This document shows, piece after piece, positions 1 to 9,758 of a DNA stretch of 64,000 nt. Every line of letters begins with the position of its first letter. The first letter of the stretch is position 1. The stretch comes from Bradyrhizobium sp. AZCC 1721. GTDB taxonomy: Bacteria; Pseudomonadota; Alphaproteobacteria; Rhizobiales; Xanthobacteraceae. The notes below the pieces were generated by a model. It did no database searches, was not told the origin of the DNA, and was given only the letters and a program-made list of their open reading frames with translations. A program made the translations under genes and the position numbers. Where the stretch lies: assembly GCF_036924715.1 (NCBI RefSeq), contig NZ_JAZHSB010000001.1:124001-188000 (forward strand). Reading direction: 5' to 3'.

Positions 1-35
1 GTAATACCCCGCAACTTGTCCAGACCAGCCGATGG

Positions 36-52
36 TTAATCGCGTCTTAACC
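36..52 (+). promoter_or_regulatory. CtrA-type binding site
   Basis: The sequence TTAA, seven bases, then TTAACC matches the full CtrA consensus (TTAA-N7-TTAAC) known from Caulobacter and other alphaproteobacteria. It lies about 84 bases upstream of the aminotransferase start and so upstream of the aminotransferase-ftsK pair. Binding by CtrA is inferred from the motif only. Confidence 0.5.
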
Positions 53-135
53 TCGCCGTATCTATGGTGGTTTGATCGGTTTCCGGGGCTCGCTTAAGTC
101 CTTTGATCGCTTTTGAAAGTGCTGGCGTTTCAGAC

Positions 136-1362
136 ATGGCAATGATCGCCTCTTCCGGCGTGGCGCAGGGCGCCGGCAGTGCAACCCCTGCCGGTCAGGC
201 CGAACGCTCGCCGTTCTTGCGCACGACCGAGCTGCTGGCGCCCTACCAGCCGGCCAAGCCATTGATCACGCTGTCATTGGGCGAGCCGCAGCACCCGGTG
301 CCTGGCTTCGTCGGGCCGGTGCTGGCGAAACACATTGCCGAGTTCGGCCGCTATCCGTTAGCTAAGGGCATCGAGCCGTTCCGACGCGCCGCCGCCAGCT
401 GGCTTTCGACCCGGTTCCAGCTCCCCCGCCCGATCGACCCCGAGAGCGAAATCCTGGTGCTGAACGGCAGCCGCGAAGGGCTGTTTTTTGCGGCGATCAC
501 CGCCGCCCGCTATGTTGGCCCGCGCAAGGGCAGGCCCGCGATCCTGATGCCTAACCCGTTCTATCCGGCCTATGGCGCAGGCGCCCGGGCCGCTGGTTGC
601 GAACTGATCTACCTGCCGACCACACTCGCCAACGGATTCCTACCGGATCTCGATACGCTCGACGAGGCGACACTGGCCCGAACCGTCGCGATGTTCATTG
701 CCTCGCCCGCCAATCCGCAAGGCGCCGTCGCCTCGCGCGACTACTTCACGCGGCTGAAGACCCTCGCCGACCGCTACGGCTTCATGATCCTGAGCGACGA
801 GTGCTATTCGGAAATCTACACCAGGCAGGCGCCGGGCAGCGCCCTGGAATGCGCCGGGCCTGATTTCACCAACGTCGTTGCATTCCAGTCGCTGTCGAAG
901 CGTTCCAATCTGCCGGGCATGCGCGTCGGCTTTGCCGCCGGGGATGGAAAGTTCCTCGCTGCCTTTCACGAGTTGCGCAACGTCGCGGCACCGCAGGTGC
1001 CGGTGCCGCTGCAACACGTCGCGGTCGCCGCCTATAGCGACGAGACGCATGTCGAAGAAAACCGCAGGCTTTATCGCATCAAGTTCGATCTTGCCGATCA
1101 GATCCTGGGCAGCCGCTACGGCTATGTGCGGCCTGCCGGCGGCTTCTGCGTCTGGCTCGACGTATCCCAGCGCGGCGGCGACGAGGCGGCGGCGGTGAAG
1201 CTTTATCGGGATGCTGGCGTCCGCGTGATCCCCGGCAGCTATCTGTCGCGGCTGCAGCCCGACGGCTTCAATCCCGGCGCGGGCTACATCCGTCTCGCGC
1301 TGGTCTCAGACAGTGAATCAACGGCCGAGGCATTGCACCGGCTGGTCGAAATTCTGGATTAA
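136..1362 (+). CDS. DapC-like class I/II aminotransferase
   Basis: A 408-residue PLP-dependent fold-type I aminotransferase. The motif around SDECY (Asp221, Tyr224) and the Schiff-base lysine in SLSKRSN (Lys255) are both visible, as is the NPFYPAY motif resembling succinyldiaminopimelate transaminases (DapC, lysine and peptidoglycan precursor pathway). An in-frame upstream start at 103 exists, but ATG 136 gives a normal N terminus. It ends 13 bases before ftsK, so the two are probably co-transcribed. Substrate is inferred from resemblance; other amino-acid substrates are possible. Confidence 0.85.
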   Translation: MAMIASSGVAQGAGSATPAGQAERSPFLRTTELLAPYQPAKPLITLSLGEPQHPVPGFVGPVLAKHIAEFGRYPLAKGIEPFRRAAASWLSTRFQLPRPIDPESEILVLNGSREGLFFAAITAARYVGPRKGRPAILMPNPFYPAYGAGARAAGCELIYLPTTLANGFLPDLDTLDEATLARTVAMFIASPANPQGAVASRDYFTRLKTLADRYGFMILSDECYSEIYTRQAPGSALECAGPDFTNVVAFQSLSKRSNLPGMRVGFAAGDGKFLAAFHELRNVAAPQVPVPLQHVAVAAYSDETHVEENRRLYRIKFDLADQILGSRYGYVRPAGGFCVWLDVSQRGGDEAAAVKLYRDAGVRVIPGSYLSRLQPDGFNPGAGYIRLALVSDSESTAEALHRLVEILD

Positions 1363-1375
1363 TCGCAGGGCCCCA

Positions 1376-3824
1376 ATGAGCATGCCAGCGATCGAACGTG
1401 TCATTCCCCTGGTCGGTCATCTGCCGGTCTCGATCCGCGAGGCCCTGGCGCGGCGGCTGCGCGAGCTTGCCGGCCTCAGCCTGATCGCGCTGTCCGGCGT
1501 GGCGGCGGCGGCGCTGATGACGTGGTCGGTGCAGGACCCAAGCTTGAGCCACGCGACGTCGCGCCCGATCCGCAACGTTCTCGGCTACCCCGGCGCAATC
1601 GGCGCCGATCTGTTGATGCAGATTCTCGGCCTCGGCGCGATCATGCTGATCCTCCCCGTCGCGGTGTGGGGTTGGCGCATGCTGACCCATCGCGCCTTCG
1701 ACCGCGAAGCGCTACGCCTTGGGTGCTGGATTCTATCCACGGTGATCGCGGCAGGCTTTGCAAGCTGCTGGCCGCATGGCGGCGCGTGGGCACTGCCGAC
1801 CGGGCTTGGCGGCGTCGTCGGCGACGCGCTGGTGCGTGCCCCCGCCGTCGTGTTTGGCCCAGCCGGCTTCACCTATCGTCTCGTGCTCGGCATCATCCTG
1901 TTTGCGGCGATGGCTGCGGCCTTTCTGTTTGCCAGCGGCTGGGGCTCGCGCCCGAAAGAGGAAGAGCTGACGCCGATCGAGGACGATGACGCGCCCTTCG
2001 TTGAAGAAGAGGATCGCAGTTCGGTATCGCTCGGATGGGTGTACCATGCCCTGATGAGCGCAAAGGCTCGGCTCGGATGGCTGATGGGCGTGGCCTACCG
2101 ATCGCTGGTGTCGAGTTCGCCGCCGCCTCGCAAGTCCTCATTCGAACGTCAGGAACCGAGCCTCGGCGGTCGCTCCGCGCCGGCATTGGCCCCGCAGCAA
2201 GAGGAATTCGAGGACGAGGAAGAAGAGGAAGAGGAGGACGAGGAAGTCCCGGCCGCACGCGCTCCGCGTAAGAAGCCTGCACCGCGCGCGGCGGCGCGCA
2301 AGTCCGACAAGTTCGAACTCCCTTCAGTCTCGATGCTGACGGCGCCGAAGGCGTCGGACCGGCAACCGCTCAGCAAGGCCGAACTGGAGGCCAATTCGCG
2401 CGCGCTGGAAGGCGTGCTCGGCGATTTCGGCGTCCGCGGCGAGATCGTCAAAGCCAATCCCGGCCCGGTCGTGACGCTGTACGAACTCGAACCGGCGCCC
2501 GGCATCAAATCCTCGCGTGTCATCGGCCTTGCCGACGACATCGCCCGCTCGATGAGTGCGCTTTCGGCGCGCGTCGCCGTGGTTGCCGGCCGCAATGCCA
2601 TCGGCATCGAGCTACCGAATGCGCATCGTGAAAAAGTTTACCTGCGTGAATTGCTGACCACAAAGGACAGCAACGAGTCGACGGTGAAGTTGCCGCTCTG
2701 CCTCGGAAAAAACATCGGCGGCGAATCCATCATCATCGATCTTGCTCGCACGCCGCATATGCTGATCGCGGGCACCACCGGCTCCGGCAAATCAGTCGCC
2801 ATCAACACCATGATCCTCAGCCTGGTCTATCGCCTGAGGCCGGATCAGTGCCGCCTGATCATGGTCGATCCCAAGATGCTCGAGCTCTCCGTCTATGATG
2901 GCATCCCGCATTTGCTGACGCCGGTCGTGACCGACCCGAAGAAGGCGGTGGTGGCGCTGAAATGGGCTGTGCGCGAGATGGAGGAGCGCTACAAAAAAAA
3001 TGGCCAAGCTCGGTGTGCGCAACATCGACGGCTATAACCAGCGCCTCGTCGAAGCCAAGGCCAAGGGCGAGGAGCTGACGCGCACGGTGCACACCGGCTT
3101 CGACAAGGAAACCGGGAAGGCGATCTACGAGGAAGAAAAGCTCGAGCTCGAGCCGCTGCCCTATATCGTCATCATCGTCGACGAAATGGCCGACCTGATG
3201 ATGGTGGCCGGCAAGGACATCGAAGGCGCGGTGCAGCGCCTGGCGCAGATGGCGCGCGCCGCCGGCCTGCACGTCATTCTCGCGACGCAGCGTCCGTCGG
3301 TCGACGTCATCACCGGTACCATCAAGGCTAACTTCCCGACCCGCATCGCATTCCAGGTCACGTCGAAAATCGATAGCCGCACCATTCTCGGCGAGATGGG
3401 CGCCGAGCAACTGCTCGGCCAGGGCGACATGCTCTATATGGCCGGCGGCGGTCGCATCAGCCGCGTGCATGGACCATTCGCTTCAGACGAAGAAGTCGAG
3501 AAGGTGGTGCGTCACCTCAAGACGCAAGGCGCACCGGAATATCTGGAAGCGGTCACTGCGGAGGAACCGAGCGAAGAAGACGGCGCGGTATTCGATTCCA
3601 CCGGCATGGGCGGCGATGGTGGCGGTGACCTGTTCTCGCAGGCGGTTGCGATCGTCAAGCGCGACCGCAAGGCCTCGACGTCCTATATTCAGCGCCGGCT
3701 GCAAATCGGCTACAACCGCGCCGCTTCGCTGATGGAACGAATGGAACAGGAAGGCATCGTTGGGCAGGCGAATCACGCCGGCAAGCGCGAAATTCTGGTC
3801 GAGGAGGAAGAGGGCGGATTCTAA
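1376..3824 (+). CDS. ftsK: DNA translocase FtsK, interrupted by an apparent +1 frameshift
   Basis: FtsK is the septal DNA pump that moves chromosome termini and activates XerCD at dif. The N terminus shows about four membrane segments, followed by an acidic Glu/Asp linker with a basic patch. The motor has Walker A GTTGSGKS (residues 466-473) and Walker B LIMVDP. The first frame runs to a stop at 3037. The reading continues in another frame from ATG 3000 ([13 protein letters not shown]) through the rest of the motor and the gamma winged helix ([13 protein letters not shown]) to 3824. The break sits in a run of eight A at 2993-3000; seven A would restore a single protein of about 815 residues. 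It could be a sequencing error, a real mutation, or a slippage site. A 23-base gap and simple spacing link it to no further operon gene. Confidence 0.9.
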
Positions 3825-3825
3825 A

Positions 3826-3847
3826 GCGCCGAACGTGGATTCGGCGC
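3826..3847 (+). terminator. hairpin just after ftsK
   Basis: A perfect 8-bp stem, GCGCCGAA / TTCGGCGC with a 6-base loop, starts two bases after the ftsK stop. No T run follows, so it may be a weak or Rho-assisted terminator, or an mRNA-stabilising 3' end. Confidence 0.45.
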
Positions 3848-3942
3848 AACGATTTCACGGAAAAACGATATCTCCTTTGGTCGAAGCGCGATAAACTGGC
3901 CGGCAGCGGGATGCCTCGTCGAATAGAGATCCGAAATATCTG

Positions 3943-4749
3943 ATGACACAACAACCCACCCATCGCGGGCTGCGCTCCGGACTGGCCCTTTTGATCGCCA
4001 CATTCATCGCCGGCTTCGCGACATCGGCTCTCTCGCAGACCGTGCCGGTTCCGAAGCCCGCGCCCAAGGCCCGCGACGGCAGCATGCAGATGAGCGCACA
4101 GGAAAAAGCGCCGATGACCACCGGCGCCACCCAGGCGCCGCCGAATCCGGTGCTTCCGGACCCGCGCCGCAATGTCCCGGCCAATGTTTTTGCAACCTTT
4201 GATGCCAGCCAGAAGGCGCAGGCTGCGCGGGTGAGTTCATATCTATCGTCGCTACAGACGTTGGTGGGAAATTTCGTGCAAGTCGGCCCAGACGGCAGCA
4301 GGACCAAGGGCGATTTCTACATTCAGAAGCCGGGCAAGGTACGTTTCGAATATGACGACCCGAGTCCGATCGCGATTATCGCCGATGGTTCATCGCTGGC
4401 CGTGCGCGATCGCAAGCTCGCCACCCAGGACATCTATCCGCTGTCGCAAACGCCGCTGCGTTTCCTGCTGTCGGACAGGATCGATCTGTTGAAGGACACC
4501 AATGTCGTCAGCGTCACGGCCGATGACGTCTACATCAGCGTCACCATCGAGGAGAAGCAGGCCCTGATCGGCACCAGCCGATTGATGCTGATGGTTGGCG
4601 TCAAGGACGGCCAGCTCAAGCAATGGACGGTGACCGACCCGCAGGGTTACGACACCACGGTTGCGGTCTACAATCTGGACTCGTCCAAGAAGGTCGACCC
4701 CGGCCTGTTCAAAATCGACTTCACCAACTACTTCACTCCGGCGAACTGA
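3943..4749 (+). CDS. lolA: outer-membrane lipoprotein carrier protein LolA
   Basis: A 268-residue periplasmic chaperone that ferries lipoproteins from the LolCDE transporter to the outer membrane. It has an N-terminal hydrophobic signal segment (about residues 10-30, ending near ALSQ), a Pro-rich spacer, then a LolA-type beta barrel with the motif GDFYIQKPGKVRFEYDDP, common in alphaproteobacterial LolA. Placement after ftsK is the usual alphaproteobacterial order. The ribosome-binding site before ATG 3943 is weak. Confidence 0.9.
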   Translation: MTQQPTHRGLRSGLALLIATFIAGFATSALSQTVPVPKPAPKARDGSMQMSAQEKAPMTTGATQAPPNPVLPDPRRNVPANVFATFDASQKAQAARVSSYLSSLQTLVGNFVQVGPDGSRTKGDFYIQKPGKVRFEYDDPSPIAIIADGSSLAVRDRKLATQDIYPLSQTPLRFLLSDRIDLLKDTNVVSVTADDVYISVTIEEKQALIGTSRLMLMVGVKDGQLKQWTVTDPQGYDTTVAVYNLDSSKKVDPGLFKIDFTNYFTPAN

Positions 4750-4787
4750 GCGACGGCGTTCGTTCTCCTTCCTTCTGCGGAGCCTCA

Positions 4788-4875
4788 GGGTGGGCAAAGC
4801 CACCGGTCGCGCGAATGCGCGCCCAGCGACGAGCGCAGGGCGCTCGCGGAGTGATGACAGCTCCGCGTGCCCACC
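4788..4875. repeat. palindromic interspersed repeat (GGTGGGCA type)
   Basis: GGTGGGCAAAGC near 4788 is mirrored by CGTGCCCACC ending at 4875. The same GTGGGCA / TGCCCAC ends recur at 17034-17062, so this looks like a REP-type intergenic repeat. The rest of the lolA-xth gap shows nothing else. Confidence 0.4.
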
Positions 4876-4998
4876 ATTTTCGTCGAGATTGGGGTGCATG
4901 GTGGGCACGGCGCAGAGCACCTTTGTCCCACACTACGAAATTCCGCCTGTGGACAAAGCGCGCGACGTCATCATGAACCGTGGTAAGACGCGGCTCCC

Positions 4999-5814
4999 AT
5001 GCGTTTTTCCCTGACAACGTGGAATATCAACTCGGTGCGCCTGCGCATCGATATCGTCGCCAAATTCCTCAAATCGGCGCGACCGGATGTATTGTGCCTG
5101 CAGGAAACCAAATGTATCGACGATGCTTTTCCGCTGAAGCGGTTCAAGCGTCTCGGCTATGAGCATGTCGCGCTGAACGGGCAGAAGGGCTATCACGGCG
5201 TCGCTATCGTCTCGAAACTGCCCTTCGATACCACCGATATCAGAACCTTCTGCGAAAAGATCGATTCGCGGCATATTTCGGTAGCTTTCGGCGAGAAGGC
5301 CCAGCTTGCAAAGCCACTGGTGCTGCACAATTTCTACGTTCCGGCCGGCGGCGACATTCCCGATCCCGCGCTCAATCCGAAGTTTGATCACAAGCTGAAA
5401 TTTCTCGACGAGATGAAAGCCTGCGAACCGCTGCATCCGCGTGGTGACGACCGGCATATCCTGGTCGGCGACCTCAACGTTGCACCACATGAAAACGACG
5501 TGTGGTCGCACAAGCAGCTTCTGAAGGTCGTCTCGCACACGCCGATCGAGTGCGAAAAGCTCCTGGCCGCGCAGGCCCATGGCGAATGGTTCGACGTCGC
5601 GCGCGAACGGATCCCGCTTTCGGAAAAGGTCTATACGTGGTGGAGCTACCGCGCCGCCGACTGGACGGTGGGCGACCGTGGCCGTCGGCTCGACCACATC
5701 TGGGTCTCGCGCGCGCTGAAGGACGCCGTCAGCGATTTCAGGATTACCCGCGATGCGCGCGGCTGGGAGCGTCCATCGGACCACGTGCCTGTCACGGTGA
5801 CGCTGGAGGTGTAG
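4999..5814 (+). CDS. xth: exodeoxyribonuclease III
   Basis: A 271-residue AP endonuclease / 3'-5' exonuclease of the EEP superfamily, for base-excision repair. Visible motifs are TWNINSVRLR at the N terminus, LQETK with the metal-binding Glu, GDLNVAPHENDVW, and the C-terminal SDHVPVTV with the catalytic His. Length fits the family. It is monocistronic and followed within 10 bases by a palindromic repeat. Confidence 0.93.
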   Translation: MRFSLTTWNINSVRLRIDIVAKFLKSARPDVLCLQETKCIDDAFPLKRFKRLGYEHVALNGQKGYHGVAIVSKLPFDTTDIRTFCEKIDSRHISVAFGEKAQLAKPLVLHNFYVPAGGDIPDPALNPKFDHKLKFLDEMKACEPLHPRGDDRHILVGDLNVAPHENDVWSHKQLLKVVSHTPIECEKLLAAQAHGEWFDVARERIPLSEKVYTWWSYRAADWTVGDRGRRLDHIWVSRALKDAVSDFRITRDARGWERPSDHVPVTVTLEV

Positions 5815-5820
5815 GTTCTT

Positions 5821-5994
5821 CGTCGCCCCTGCGAACGCAGGGCCAATAACCACAGGCCTGTTGTTACGAAAGCCATCTACCAAATTACCCAAAAGAGTAG
5901 CCGCGGCGTATGGATCCCGGGTCGCGCTCGCGGAGCCTGTCATAGGGCCGGCCGAAAAGGCCGGCCCCGTTGGCTCGCTTGTCCGGAACGACGG
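5821..5994. repeat. palindromic interspersed repeat, long form
   Basis: Begins CGTCGCCCCTGCGAACGCAG and ends with the inverted GGAACGACGG. It contains a core with GCCGCGGCGTATGG and a perfect 9-bp hairpin at 5945-5967 (GGGCCGGCC / GGCCGGCCC, loop GAAAA). Related copies occur at 8837, 15917 and 52785. It lies between the convergent xth and cNMP-binding genes. Confidence 0.7.
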
Positions 5995-5997
5995 GGC

Positions 5998-6438
5998 TCA
6001 AATACTGAGTTTCGCGCCCGCCATCAGAATATCGCTGGCGAGCTGGCTGGTCCGGGTGGCGAGTTCATCGCGCAGGCGGCGCGCCGCAGCGGGGTCACTT
6101 TCGAGCACGCGCTGAAACAGGCTGCGTGACACCCGGATAACCGAGGAATGAACAAGCGCGACCGCGCTGGACGGCCGTTTCATGGCCACGATCAGCGCCA
6201 ATTCGCCGATCAGGGCCCCGGGGCCCGCAACGACTTCAGCGCCGCCGTCCTCGACGCGGAACGAACCGCGCTGAACGATGTAGCCCGCATCCGCTTCATC
6301 GCCCGCATTGAACAGATAATCGCCGGGAGAGAAATCGCGCTGCTCCGAGCCGATCGCCAGCATGCGCAGCGCCGCCGTTCCCAACAGGCGTAATGTCGGG
6401 ACCCGCTCAAGCAGGGCTACATCATCGTCGATCGACAT
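5998..6438 (-). CDS. cyclic nucleotide-binding domain protein
   Basis: A 146-residue protein made of one cNMP-binding beta-roll: FSPGDYLFNAGDEAD, YIVQRGSFRV and a PGALIGELALI motif resembling the phosphate-binding cassette. There is no C-terminal helix-turn-helix, so it is not a complete Crp/Fnr regulator; it may act as a sensor or partner subunit. The gene is 51 bases downstream of the CenR-like regulator and on the same strand, so the two may form an operon. Confidence 0.8.
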   Translation of the reverse strand: MSIDDDVALLERVPTLRLLGTAALRMLAIGSEQRDFSPGDYLFNAGDEADAGYIVQRGSFRVEDGGAEVVAGPGALIGELALIVAMKRPSSAVALVHSSVIRVSRSLFQRVLESDPAAARRLRDELATRTSQLASDILMAGAKLSI

Positions 6439-6489
6439 GAACCGTTGACCGGGATGCGCGAAAATTACGAATCGTGGCTGCGAATCGTA

Positions 6490-7176
6490 TCACGGCACCA
6501 GTTTGTAACCACCGGCTTCCGTCACCAGGATTTCCGGGTTGGCCGCATCTTTCTCGATCTTCTGCCTGAGGCGGTAGATGTGGGTTTCCAGCGTGTGCGT
6601 GGTAACGCCCGAATTGTAGCCCCAGACTTCCTGCAGCAGCGTCTCGCGCGACACCGGCAGTTGGCCGGCGCGATAAAGGAAGCGCAGGATCGCGGTTTCC
6701 TTCTCGGTCAGTCGCACCTTTCTGGCATTGGCGGCGGTCAGCATCTTGGAGCCGGGCCGGAAGCTGTAAGGACCGACGGAGAATACCGCGTCCTCGCTGG
6801 CCTCGTGCTGGCGGAGCTGCGCCCTGATTCGGGCGAGCAGGACGGCAAACCTGAACGGCTTGGCGACGTAGTCGTTGGCACCCGATTCGAGCCCCAAAAT
6901 AGTGTCGGAGTCGGTGTCGTGGCCAGTCAGCATGATAATTGGCGCCTTGAAGCCGCCCTTGCGAAGGCTGCGCACGACCTCCCTTCCATCCGTATCCGGC
7001 AGGCCGACATCCATCAGCACCAGATCGGGGGAATTGGCTTTGGCGGCGCTGGCGCCCTTGGCGCCGGTATCGACTGCGGAGGCTTCGAATTCCTCATGCA
7101 GCGACAATTGCTCCACCAACGTATCGCGCAGATCGGTGTCGTCATCCACGATCAGGATCTTGCGGGCATTGGGCAT
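6490..7176 (-). CDS. OmpR-family response regulator, CenR-like
   Basis: A 228-residue two-domain regulator. The receiver has the acidic pair VDDD, phosphoacceptor Asp in VLMDVGLPD and Lys in VAKPF. The C-terminal winged helix carries RLTEKETAILRFLYRAG and THTLETHIYRLRQKIE. The wording and length resemble CenR, the essential cell-envelope regulator of Caulobacter and rhizobia, but this is family recognition only. ATG 7176 is chosen because the upstream extension from 7266 has no family character. The neighbouring divergent L,D-transpeptidase fits an envelope role. No cognate kinase is adjacent. Confidence 0.85.
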   Translation of the reverse strand: MPNARKILIVDDDTDLRDTLVEQLSLHEEFEASAVDTGAKGASAAKANSPDLVLMDVGLPDTDGREVVRSLRKGGFKAPIIMLTGHDTDSDTILGLESGANDYVAKPFRFAVLLARIRAQLRQHEASEDAVFSVGPYSFRPGSKMLTAANARKVRLTEKETAILRFLYRAGQLPVSRETLLQEVWGYNSGVTTHTLETHIYRLRQKIEKDAANPEILVTEAGGYKLVP

Positions 7177-7446
7177 AGGATACGATCCTCTTGAGGCAGG
7201 CGGCGGACACAAGCGAGAGCGTCTCAAAGCCGGGTCTTGGTCGATAACAACCTGATTCGCAGGCAAACTTCACAAGCAAGCCGGGTTATCAGGCACTGAT
7301 TCGCATTGAGGTAGGAGATTGTTACAGTTTCACAAGCCGAACCGCAGTCTATCCCAAATTTGAGGCGCGTTTGGATGAATGTCCTGTAATGCCGCCAAAT
7401 AGAGCAATTGAGGTAGGGCAAGCAACCCCAGGGTTCGGGTATTGGC

Positions 7447-8016
7447 ATGGAAAGTAACGCCATTTCAATCACTTATCAGACATATGCGCGTGATCGGCCG
7501 TTGACGGCAATCCGGGTCCGCAGGGCTGCCGGCGACCCCTGCCGGGGCTGGCTGACGGCGGACGGTTGGACCGTGCCGGTGGCACTTGGCCGCGGCGGCA
7601 TCCTCGTCAACAAGCGGGAGGGCGACGGCGGCACGCCGCGAGGCACCTATCATGCGCTGCAATTGTGGTGGCGCGCCGACCGCCATCCCAGGCCGCGGAC
7701 CTATCTGCCGGTCCGGCCGATCCGGCCCGAAGATGCCTGGTGCGAGGACCCGCAGGACCGCCGTTATAACCAGCCAATCCGTCTGGTCCGGGATCAGGCC
7801 GGTGACCGGCTGACGCGCGAGGATCACCTCTACGACTTCATCATCGAAATCGATCACAACAGCGCGCCGCGAATTGCCGGCCGTGGCAGCGCCGTGTTCC
7901 TGCATCTGGCGCGGACCAATTTCTCGCCCACGGCGGGATGCGTCTCGATGACGAAATCCGCCATGCTGCGGCTGCTGCGGCGGATGGGACCGCAGACTAA
8001 AATCATCATCGGCTGA
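7447..8016 (+). CDS. L,D-transpeptidase (YkuD) family protein
   Basis: A 189-residue protein with the YkuD catalytic signature: His in AVFLHLAR followed by SPTAGCVSM with the nucleophilic Cys. This family makes 3-3 peptidoglycan crosslinks or attaches proteins to peptidoglycan. No clear signal peptide is visible at the N terminus, so its export route is unclear; ErfK/YkuD-like proteins of this short form are common in Bradyrhizobium. It ends 16 bases before the hydratase gene and may be co-transcribed with it. Confidence 0.82.
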   Translation: MESNAISITYQTYARDRPLTAIRVRRAAGDPCRGWLTADGWTVPVALGRGGILVNKREGDGGTPRGTYHALQLWWRADRHPRPRTYLPVRPIRPEDAWCEDPQDRRYNQPIRLVRDQAGDRLTREDHLYDFIIEIDHNSAPRIAGRGSAVFLHLARTNFSPTAGCVSMTKSAMLRLLRRMGPQTKIIIG

Positions 8017-8032
8017 TGGGGAAGCGAAAACA

Positions 8033-8818
8033 ATGCTCGACAGGAACGCAATAACGGCCGCGTCAAAGATCCTGCACGACCACTGGCGCGCCGGCACCAA
8101 ATTTTCCGGCCTCGACGAATCGCTGCGGCCGCGCGATCGCATTGAGGCCTACGCGATCCAGGCGGGAATCGAAAAATACTCGTCCGATAGCTTGTTCGGC
8201 TGGAAGATCGCGGCCACCAGCGAGGCCGGACAAAAGCACATCAACGTCGACGGCCCGATGGCTGGGCGCATTCTGGCCGAAACCGTCATCCACGACGGCG
8301 GAACGGCTTCGATGGCAGGCAACGAAATGCGCGTCGCCGAACCCGAATTCGCCTTTCGCATGCGTGTCGATCTGCCGGCGCGCTCCACGCCCTATACGAC
8401 GCAGCAGGTTCTCGATGCGGTCGACACGCTGCATCCGGCCATCGAAATTCCGGATTCGCGGTTTGAGAATTTCGTTACCGCCGGCGAAGCCCAACTCATC
8501 GCCGACAATGCCTGTGCGCATCTGTTCGTATTGGGGCCGGCGGCAACCGCCGACTGGCGTTCAATGGACCTCGTCGAGGAACGGCCGATTATCACGATGC
8601 GCGGCCACCAATTCGTTGGCCACGGCAAGAACGTGTTGGGCGATCCGCGCATTGCGCTGACCTGGCTCGCCAATGAACTGCGCCAGCTTGGCGTGATGCT
8701 GAAGGCCGGCCGCGTCGTCACTACCGGCACCTGTCATGCACCGCTGCCGATTCAGTCAGGCGATTTTTGCGCAGCTGATTTCGGTTCGCTCGGCAACGTG
8801 TCGGTGAGGTTCGGATAA
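8033..8818 (+). CDS. 2-keto-4-pentenoate hydratase / FAH-family protein
   Basis: A 261-residue fumarylacetoacetate-hydrolase-like protein. Characteristic segments are GWKIAATSEAGQ, the EPEFAFRM metal-ligand region and GTCHAPLPIQSGD near the C terminus, matching the MhpD branch. Members hydrate 2-oxopent-4-enoate in aromatic meta-cleavage or decarboxylate related oxo-acids. No aromatic pathway genes lie nearby, so the physiological substrate is unknown. Confidence 0.82.
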   Translation: MLDRNAITAASKILHDHWRAGTKFSGLDESLRPRDRIEAYAIQAGIEKYSSDSLFGWKIAATSEAGQKHINVDGPMAGRILAETVIHDGGTASMAGNEMRVAEPEFAFRMRVDLPARSTPYTTQQVLDAVDTLHPAIEIPDSRFENFVTAGEAQLIADNACAHLFVLGPAATADWRSMDLVEERPIITMRGHQFVGHGKNVLGDPRIALTWLANELRQLGVMLKAGRVVTTGTCHAPLPIQSGDFCAADFGSLGNVSVRFG

Positions 8819-8836
8819 GCGTTGCTCACAATCGAT

Positions 8837-8956
8837 GTCGTCCCTGCGAACGCAGGGACCCATAACCACCGTCGCTAGTTGGCACGGAAAGTAGCTACCC
8901 CATCACCTTACCGATAAGCCCGCGGCGTATGGGTCCCTGCGTTCGCGAGGGACGAC
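8837..8956. repeat. palindromic interspersed repeat
   Basis: GTCGTCCCTGCGAACGCAGG at the left end is mirrored by CCTGCGTTCGCGAGGGACGAC at the right, with internal CCCATAACCAC and GCGGCGTATGGGT. It belongs to the same family as 5821, 15917 and 52785 and sits between convergent genes. Confidence 0.75.
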
Positions 8957-8966
8957 GGCACAGACT

Positions 8967-9644
8967 TTATCGCGCGCCAAAAATCGCCGAGCCGATGCGC
9001 ACATGCGTCGCACCCATCTGGATCGCGACTGCAAAATCGGCGCTCATGCCCATCGACAGATTTTTCAGCCCGTTGCGCGCGGCGATCTTGGCTGTCAACG
9101 CGAAATGCGGCGCCGGCGCCTCGTTGACCGGCGGGATACACATCAAACCGGAAATGACCAGGCCGTATTTGTCGCGGCAGCTCGCGATAAAGGCATCTGC
9201 CTCGCCGGGCGCGATGCCAGCCTTCTGCGGTTCCTCGCCGGTGTTGATCTGAACGAACAATTCCGGACGTTTGTTCTGCGAATTGATTTCCTTGGCGAGC
9301 GCTTCGCAGATGCTGGGTCGGTCGACCGAGTGGATGGCATCGAACAGCGCGACGGCCTCCTTCGCCTTGTTGGATTGAAGTGGCCCGATCAGGTGCAACG
9401 CCGTTCCGGGATAGGCCGAGACCAGGGCAGGCCATTTCGCTTTGGCCTCCTGCACGCGGTTTTCGCCGAACACCCGCTGTCCGGCCTCGAGGACAGGTGA
9501 AATGGCCGTGGCGTCGAACGTCTTCGACACCGCGATCAGCGTCACCGATGCGCGCTCGCGGCGCGCCTCCTTGCAGGCGCGCGCGATCTCTTGCTCCACC
9601 TGAGCCAGGCCATTTGGTAAAGACTTGGTTAGCGGTGTCGCCAT
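8967..9644 (-). CDS. YggS/PLPBP-type pyridoxal-phosphate homeostasis protein
   Basis: A 225-residue PLP-binding TIM-barrel protein with no known catalytic activity, involved in vitamin B6 and amino/keto-acid balance. The N-terminal VTLIAVSKTF carries the PLP lysine; FGENRVQEA, HLIGPLQSNK and the C-terminal MGMSADFAVAIQMGATHVRIGSAIFG are signature segments. Length is typical. Divergent from the diguanylate cyclase. Confidence 0.93.
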   Translation of the reverse strand: MATPLTKSLPNGLAQVEQEIARACKEARRERASVTLIAVSKTFDATAISPVLEAGQRVFGENRVQEAKAKWPALVSAYPGTALHLIGPLQSNKAKEAVALFDAIHSVDRPSICEALAKEINSQNKRPELFVQINTGEEPQKAGIAPGEADAFIASCRDKYGLVISGLMCIPPVNEAPAPHFALTAKIAARNGLKNLSMGMSADFAVAIQMGATHVRIGSAIFGAR

Positions 9645-9758
9645 CTCTCTCGCGTGATGTCCCGATTTCGGTCGGATGTTTTACGGCATTTCCTCGAATT
9701 TTACCAAGTTCGAGAAAGCCTTTTTGAGCCCTTCACACTACCGTGCCGTGTGGGGGGC

